A stretch of 64,000 bases of DNA from Drosophila persimilis (taxonomy: Eukaryota > Arthropoda > Insecta > Diptera > Drosophilidae): positions 1 through 64,000 of the forward strand of contig NW_020825549.1 of NCBI RefSeq assembly GCF_003286085.1, given 5' to 3'. Numbering within the stretch: the stretch's first letter is position 1; each line of letters opens with the position of its first letter. Shown in pieces: positions 57,243-64,000 of the stretch. The notes beneath the pieces are model-generated. The model ran no database searches and was not told where the DNA came from. It saw nothing but the letters and a program-made list of their open reading frames with translations. A program made the position numbers and the translations under genes.

Positions 57243-58798
57243 TGGCGAGAGTAACCATCGGGGGACGGCGCACGGAAGCCACGGTCGACACCGGAGCGTC
57301 CCGAAGTTTCATCAACGCCGACCTCGCCCGCCAACTCGGCCACGTCAACGACCTGCGGGACGCGTGCGTCCCCATACGCCTAGCCGGCGGCTCGGCACGC
57401 GAGATAACTCAGATCTTGCTAGCGCGCGTCAAACTAGACGAGAAAGAGGTACAGATGCCGCTCTTGGTGCTGCCCAACATGCTAGAGCAAGCCATCATAG
57501 GGATGGACTTCCTGTGCGCCATCGAAACCACAATACAATGTGGCACCACACGCCTCCATCTCCAGGGCTCCCAACGCCCCCTCCCAAACACTCCGATGAT
57601 CACCGCCAGCCAAGTACACGCCCACGGACCCAAGAACTTGAGACCGCCGCCGCCAACGAATCCCCCGCCACGACACGAGACACGAGCACAAGGAACAAGG
57701 AACACAGAACCCATGGCCACAACGAGGCACACCGGCCCCAGGCCCACTCCGAGAAACCCAAAACCAAGCAAAGCAACGAAGAAAGCGAGCCGGTCTCCCG
57801 AGGGCACCGACGCGGTTCCACCAACGATGGGAAAGGAACCCAGGACGCCCCTCCAGAAGACAACCCGGCCCCAGCAACGACAGCCGCCACGCAGCAGCCA
57901 GACGCTCGAGGTACCACCTCCGACCGCCACCCTGGCCCACGAACGTGTCGACACCGCGCTCGACGCGAAAACTACCCCCACGACACCGACCGACCCGCTA
58001 CTCCCGCGTCCTCTCAGGCAGGAACCGGGAGAGGCGATCACCGCCGCACGAGGCATCAATCGAAACCCCGCCGCACCTGGAGCCGGCACACCATCGATCG
58101 TCACCGACATCACGGAACGCCTCCCGGGCAACACCTCGTACGGCGCCGGCATGCGGCCCAGCACCACGCCTGGAGCCATGTCGATGAACCTCACCGCCCA
58201 AACTAGCCGTCGGTCAAACGCTACGACCGCAATCGAGACCCGCACGTTCGTACATCACGCTGAGTACAACGTCGCGCAAGCACCCCCCAGGACACACACG
58301 AGCACCCCACACCGGAGCGACGCACCCGCCGTCGTCGCCGGCATAAGCGAATACACTCGCGAAGTCGAACCACCAAGCGCATTCGACACAACGATCCTCC
58401 CCGAGAACCCCGACTACACTTGCGACCCAGGAATCGACGAACCACCGGAGGACGATTCGGAACGAATCTCCGACCCATGGCCTCCCGACATCGCGCCGAG
58501 AATACAGGAATTTCTAGACGAAGAACTGCCGACACTCGCAGGCCTCCGAGGACCGACGGATCTAACAGAACACACCCGGTCAAGAGAGACAACGTCAGCG
58601 AAACACCGACCGGCGGCGCAACGCCAACAACAACGCGAGCACAACAAACCCCTCGACCACGAAGTAAACAGGCCCGCTAACGAGGCAAGGGACGAGATGA
58701 TCGCAAGTCGGCGGCGACCCCAAAACGCACCCCCGGTGCAACACGGAAGAGAGAAGAAAAGCTTGCTTCGCAAATACGGACCCTGCAGAACGGCTTAA
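57192..58798 (+). pseudogene. Protease and pol stub, copy E2
   Basis: Frame open from 57128, -1 relative to gag. Active-site VDTGAS at about 57284-57301, then the same Pro/Thr-rich spacer and pre-RT stub. It stops at 58798, earlier than E1, because 'caaatacggaccctgcag' replaces 'caaatacgaaatgcag', so it does not read through the internal polypurine segment. Confidence 0.7.
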
Positions 58799-59058
58799 AT
58801 AGCCGCAACTCTGGCTCCCTTCAATCAGTGCACTCTCACCAGAAAAAGGCGAAGCCATCCGAGCCAACAACCCACCGCCGCACGCCCCACGCACGGGTCT
58901 TCGTGACTCTCGTCGGGGAAGAAAGGGGAGGGTTCTTAGCGGTTTGACGTAGAACGACAACCCACAGCCAAAAACTCGCCCAACGCACCCGAATCAACGG
59001 CCGCACTGAGACACTCCGTCCCACCCGAATATCACCCAACGAAGGAAACATCCAAATC

Positions 59059-60611
59059 ATGAACACCCTACTGACATTCCTCGCCCTCACGGCCTCCGCC
59101 CAAGCGTCAGTCAAGCTGAACGACTATTCCACGGCGAGCTATATCCCGATCGTCGACGACGACGTCGTCATCTGGGCAGGCCCGGATACTTGAGCCACAC
59201 CACGAACGTTACATCCTACGAAGAATACGCCGACCGGACCCAGCAAACCATCGAGGAACTCAAGGTGAACAGGATGGCCCAGGTGATACGCGCCGACCTG
59301 GAACGCATCAGGGACCTGGTCGCCACCCTACGGATCCACCACCGGGAAACGCGAAGCATTAACATACTCGGTACCGCGCTGAAAGTAGTAGCTGGGACTC
59401 CCGACTTCGACGACTGGGAGCAGATGAAATTCAAGCAGCCAACTGGCCGACGCCAACAACAGGCAGATCGAGATCAACTCAAAGATCCAGACCCGACTAA
59501 ACGAAATGACCGGGCTAATGAACCACATCGCAAAATCGAGCGATGCAGAGGACAGCCTGCTGGCAGAGGGTATCGTAGCGAAAAACCGAATCGTCATCAC
59601 CGACTTAGAGAACCTCATCCTGGGACTGACGCTAGCCAAGATCAAGATGGTGAGCCCAACCCTCCTCGCCGGCACCGACATCCGAGAGCAGCACTTCGCT
59701 AACATAAGCCTGGTGGAACTCCTGGAAGTCTCCAACGTCACTGCTTTCCAAGACGCCGACCTCCTGCGGTTCCTAATAAGGTTCCCCCAACCCAAACTCA
59801 TCTGCAAGAAACTGCTCATATTCCCGGTCCAACGAGAGAACAAAATCTTGGACTTCAGCGACGGAGAAGTAGTAGCCGAATGCGAAAATCGAGTACTCAA
59901 CATCGGGAGCTGCGAACCCAGCGTCGCCGCAACGTTTTGCAGGGAGCGACGGGTTACCACCTGCGCGCAACAACTAGTAGCGGGATCCACCGCACGCTGC
60001 GCCACGCTACCCGGACATCTGGACCCGATAACCGTAGTCGACCACGGCACGATCATCATAAACGACGCCAACGTGACCGTCATCGACGACGCGGGGGGGC
60101 CACCCACGACATCGCGGGGACGTACCTCATCTCGTACTCCAGCCAAGTTGCATTGAACGGCAGCTGGTACTTCAACCACTTGGGCGATTCCAAGAGGAAA
60201 GCGGTTGTATCAGCCATGTCCCGAGTCAACGTGACGGACCACCGCGAGAGGCTCAGCTTACCGTTCCTACGCGAACTAAGCCTGAAGAATCTCGACCACA
60301 TCGGCGACCTGCGCGACCTACTGACGGTGAAGAGTATGTCATCCTACATACTCACAGTCGTCACCGTCATTCCCCTCTGCGTCGTCATCGGAATATTATA
60401 CCGCCGCCTCGACGCAAGGGCGCCGAAGCAGAACGCCGACGCAGCACAGAGCACGGAAAACGGCCGACAACCGCCGATCGCGCCGTACCGCGCCCCCCAA
60501 GTCACGACGACGTCCGCCAAACCGGGGGCCAGACTCTATCAACCGCCCCCCCCGACGAAGAAACTCACGAACACCGTCCCCAGACCGCAAACAACGGTCA
60601 ACGAAGTCTAG
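59059..60611 (+). pseudogene. env-like gene, copy E2, broken
   Basis: Same blocks and breaks as E1 (stop in the first block at 59191, frame changes near 59445 and at the G-run near 60093-60099), with almost no nucleotide differences. Identical lesions show both copies descend from one already broken template. Confidence 0.65.
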
Positions 60612-60918
60612 GAGACAACCCGGCGCCAAATCCAGAAGACAACCCCGGCCACGAACAACGGAAACACGAACCCACGAAGGCATGAAAAGAAAAGAAAACG
60701 CACCCGTCAGCGGGAAGGCCCGAGAACATTGTCGAAGCAACCCGAGGATCCAATTGCACCCCAGAACCGCTGACGAGGACCCCCCTCGAGGTACAACGCT
60801 GAAAGAGGAAAGAAACACTGCCGATGCGACAAAAGCCATCTCTGCAACATCAGCGTAAATCCTCATTAAATAGCGCCACCTCCGACTCTAAGGCCACCAG
60901 AAGAGATCAACCAACGCC

Positions 60919-61728
60919 ATGAACGCCGCACCTGAAGACCACGTCGGAACCAGCGAAGTCGTCGACCTTACGGGGAACACCGACTCGGAGCGGTCCGACG
61001 TCGACACGGACACGGGAAGCGAAACGTCGTCCGGCGACAGCACGGACGACGAAGAAGAGTACACCACGGACTCGGAAGAAGAGACCCCCGAGACCAGGAG
61101 ATACGACCCCCCGCCGCCATACTCCCGGCACTGCCCGCCGGGCAGCATCACTCTGCGAGGAGGGCCATCAGAACTGCCCTCGTACCAACAGTCGCAAAGA
61201 GGCACCCCACCACGCGCTCCGCGGACCCCGACCCCCTCGTACTCCCCCATGGGATGGAGATTCGACGACTATTCCGTGCCCAACGACGCCGCCCCCGATT
61301 TCCACGAGGGCATCCGTTCCGACGAAGACGCCAGCCGCCTCGCAACCGCTACTCCTGACGAAGAACCGGGCGCCGGCGAACCAATGGAAACCGGCGACGG
61401 CGCAGAGACAACACTGCGGCGCACCCCGACGCCCGGAACACCCGAGCCACTCACTGCCGAGGACGCCACGTGCTGGACGGTGGCCCCACCAGATTGGGTA
61501 ACCAACACCGTCAACCGGGCCCTACCGACATCGTTGGTCCAGGAAGTACGGCGACGACTGGAGCCGCAAGGTCGAACCCTGTTCGACAGCTGGTGGTTCG
61601 AGCAACGGTACCGGACACACCGCCGCGCGCCCCACGCACGGGTCTTCGTGACTCTCGTCGGGGAAGAAAGGGGAGGGTGTAACGAACCCAAAAGGGTTCG
61701 CTACAACGCCTCTCCCAACACCCAATAA
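60919..61728 (+). CDS. Intact 269-codon accessory-like ORF (E2)
   Basis: Second copy of the 53905-54714 ORF with Pro instead of Ser at residue 110 and a few silent changes. VVDLT, the acidic tract and PPPPY are unchanged. It follows a ~300 bp gap after env and again ends inside the LTR. Confidence 0.55.
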   Translation: MNAAPEDHVGTSEVVDLTGNTDSERSDVDTDTGSETSSGDSTDDEEEYTTDSEEETPETRRYDPPPPYSRHCPPGSITLRGGPSELPSYQQSQRGTPPRAPRTPTPSYSPMGWRFDDYSVPNDAAPDFHEGIRSDEDASRLATATPDEEPGAGEPMETGDGAETTLRRTPTPGTPEPLTAEDATCWTVAPPDWVTNTVNRALPTSLVQEVRRRLEPQGRTLFDSWWFEQRYRTHRRAPHARVFVTLVGEERGGCNEPKRVRYNASPNTQ

Positions 61729-62579
61729 AGATCCGGCCACCCCCCCCCCTCCACACATAACCACCGATTGACTGGCGCCGTCTTCGTAACGCTGACCCAA
61801 CACCAGGTCACGCTGACTTCCACCACTCCAACCCAAGCAACCGGCCAGGCGCAGTCTTCCGGGTTCATCGGCTACAAAACGATGACACCGCGGAAGCCCA
61901 CGACGAGCCCCCAACGGCAAACCCGCCAGCTCGCCAAAACCACGAAGAGGCAGAACTGGGTCAACCCGCGACCGCCAGAACAGCGAAGTGCACCCCGACA
62001 CGGAAGTGCACTTTCGAACCCGCTGACACAGCGCCCATCGGCGTATAAATAGACGCCGACTGGAAACCAGAAGACAACTTACGCAGAGATCCGGCTCACG
62101 GTACGATCGTTGTACCGAAACTTACGCAGAGATCAGGCTCGCAGTACGATCGTTATACCAAAACTTACGCAGAGATCCGGCTCACAGTACGGTCGTCGTA
62201 CCAAAACTTACGCAGAGACCCAGCCCGGTGTACAGACGCGGTACCCGGAACCCACCAGAAGACATCGACGCCCCACTAACAATAAGTCATTCAAACCGCT
62301 AAGAAAGATAATAAAGTGTTAAATTTGCAAAGTAAAAACACCTCGATTGCGTAAGTTCACCCCAATCAGCCGAGGCACCGACGTCCCCCCCACCCCGAGT
62401 CCACACAGTCGTTCCATATACACGACGTTAGCAACGCCCGCCCGAGCCCCGATCCACCTCTCTACGACCGGCCGCCCTCTGACGCCGCTCTCAAGGTTCC
62501 AACGCATTTCTTCAAATTTCTTGTGAACAGACCCCTGGACGTGGCTGAGTTTACCTCAGCCTGAAATAGGATCATCACA
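61678..62579 (+). mobile_element. LTR shared by E2 and E3 (902 bp)
   Basis: Same TG...CA ends, TATA box (62044-62051), 43 bp repeats (from about 62077) and AATAAA (62310-62315). It has two more C in the run near 61740 than the first LTR and 'ggatcatc' for 'ggaccatc' near the end. Confidence 0.85.
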
Positions 62580-64000
62580 AGTGGCGCCCGAGCAGGGACC
62601 TGAGGGAACGTCAGCGAGGGTTTGTGGAATAAAACCCCACGGCCGCTAGAGCAAGAACACAAGAGAACAACCCAAAGAAAACCCCGACCTCGCGCAATAT
62701 CAACGGCAAGAGATGCGCAACGAGCAGACGAAAGCGCGACACAGCGACAGAGAAACGCGAACAGTGCCGTCACCCCGAGAAGAAATTCGAAGCGTCAGCC
62801 GCGAAGCTCTACACAGTGCCCTAGTGAAGGATAAGCGCAAGCCCAGCGAAACAGCGAACTCAAGTAAACGATCGGAGCGATGGAATCCCACACAGAGGAA
62901 CAGGCCAGCGGGTATTACCCTGGCGAATTCGTCGCCAACGCAGGGGTGAGTACCGGCTGGATACACAAACGTCGCCGAGAGGAGCTGGAGTCCTTCGCGG
63001 AGGAATTCGGATTCAGCCGCGAGGGGAACGTGGAAGATTTGCGGAGGAGTTTCGCCGAACTAGTCGCCGGGCCCCTCGAACACGATGCCTGGGTCAGGTT
63101 GGCGGAGCTCGAGCGGCAGTACGCCAGATCGCCAGGACGAGCCAGATCGCCCCAGCGCGACACCTCAGCATCAACAGAGAAGCGGAAGACGGACCCCAAA
63201 CTCAGCCTACAAGTTCCAGGATTCATGGAAGGCAAAGCCAGCACCTCACCGACATCGATAACCGCCGAAGATCTACCGAAGCCCCCGCCCCCGGAGCCAA
63301 TGCCTTCGCCCATGAGAAGGATCTTGTCGACAGCAGGAGGAAATGGCCCCACAGACGGCCACTACTACAGTCACGCCGCGCGGATGGCGGAACGGATACG
63401 AAGTGGGGAATCCAGTTCGACGGGCAGGACGACCCACTGTCGTTCATCGAACTACTGGAAGAGCGTGCCCTCTCGTACGGGGTAGACATGAACTACGTGC
63501 CGCGAGCCTTGGCAGAGCTCCTCACCGACCGAGCCAACCGTTGGTTCCGCACCAGCCGACTCCAGAGCGCCTCATGAGCCGATTTCCGCCAGGAATTCCT
63601 AGCCTTTTTCCTGCCTCCCCGGTACTTCGAGCAATTGGAAGACCAAATCAGGGACCACAAACAAGCGCTGGGCGAACCGTTCAAGGACTTCGTCATCGAG
63701 CTCCGGTTGCTCATGCGCCACGCCGGGTACGACGAAGCCAAAGAACTTAGCCGGATCTATGACAACACCCTCCCGGCGTACCAGCTGTACGTGCGAAGAC
63801 ACGAACTGAGAAGTCTGACGCAACTGACAATGTTGGCCACAGAGTTCGAGAGCATCCAGGAACGAAAAGTACCAGCGATCCTCATCCCCCCTCGACAAGC
63901 ACCCAGGTACACGCGGCCAACGGCACAACAAAATGAAAGCGGGACGAATCGGGCCCAATACCGAAAGCCCCACTGGAACACCTCGGAATTCGCAAGGAAG
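62580..64000 (+). mobile_element. LTR retroelement internal region E3 (runs off the window)
   Basis: Primer site at 62582-62599, leader, then gag. Matches E2 base for base over nearly all of its length; the window ends inside gag before the zinc knuckle. Confidence 0.85.
62880..64000 (+). pseudogene. gag of LTR element, copy E3 (partial)
   Basis: ATG at 62880, first block to 63485, capsid-like region in a second frame with the same TGA at about 63575-63577. Cut by the window end. Confidence 0.75.

Larger units (their letters stand above)
55564..61677 (+). mobile_element. LTR retroelement internal region E2 (complete in the array)
   Basis: 6114 bp between two LTRs, same organisation as E1 and displaced by about 7015 bp. 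It shares with E1 the gag TGA, the env breaks and the missing pol. It keeps the 43 bp deleted in E1 but lacks the ~47 bp near 50156. Confidence 0.85.

Overview
The window looks like a repeat-dense, probably heterochromatic stretch of a Drosophila genome, most likely of the obscura group (pseudoobscura/miranda type). The grounds are about 26 copies of a DINE-1/ISY-like rolling-circle element with its (GACAGACG)n core, short 72-75 bp introns with Drosophila-type branch sites, a jockey-clade gag with opa (Gln) repeats, and an Osvaldo/Gypsy-type LTR element. The species is an inference. I see no single-copy host gene; every long open frame belongs to a mobile element.

Layout. (1) 1-8.1 kb: rolling-circle elements (called HINE here) in + orientation, including an unrecognised ~0.7 kb segment plus HINE that is tandemly triplicated (2537-7011), and a 324 bp LTR fragment at 7123-7446. 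(2) 8.1-48.8 kb: a mosaic of HINEs, often head to tail, alternating with copies of a non-LTR element whose gag lies on the - strand. Copy A (12208-16935) is the most complete: a 5' leader, a ~944-codon broken gag, no pol, and a ~1.7 kb 3' region ending in a poly(A)-like tract. Copies B1-B5 (22.2-43.6 kb) are internally deleted and multiplied by segmental duplication. Copy C (46.3-47.7 kb) and fragments D1 and D2 are inverted relative to A. (3) 48.9-64.0 kb: a tandem array, period about 7015 bp, of a defective LTR retroelement ordered internal-LTR-internal-LTR-internal. It has gag, protease, env and an extra 3' ORF but no reverse transcriptase, RNase H or integrase.

Main points of interest. 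The 3' region of the non-LTR element is built of ~204 bp tandem units. On the antisense (+) strand each unit is an exon-intron cassette with donor, branch site, pyrimidine tract and acceptor, giving five consecutive 72-75 bp introns in copy A. This looks like a dedicated spliced antisense transcript, or a gene of duplicated exons. The LTR element carries a well-placed G-GGA-AAC slippery site for -1 frameshifting, a duplicated polypurine tract, four 43 bp repeats in the LTR, and an intact 269-codon ORF downstream of the broken env with a SUMO-interaction-like motif and a PPPPY late-domain-like motif. HINE junctions give exact element ends and show insertion without target duplication. Two HINE subfamilies (alpha, beta) and one recombinant between them are present.

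Limits: family names rest on recognition of motifs and architecture, not on a database search; boundaries were read by eye from alignments between copies and may be off by a few bases.
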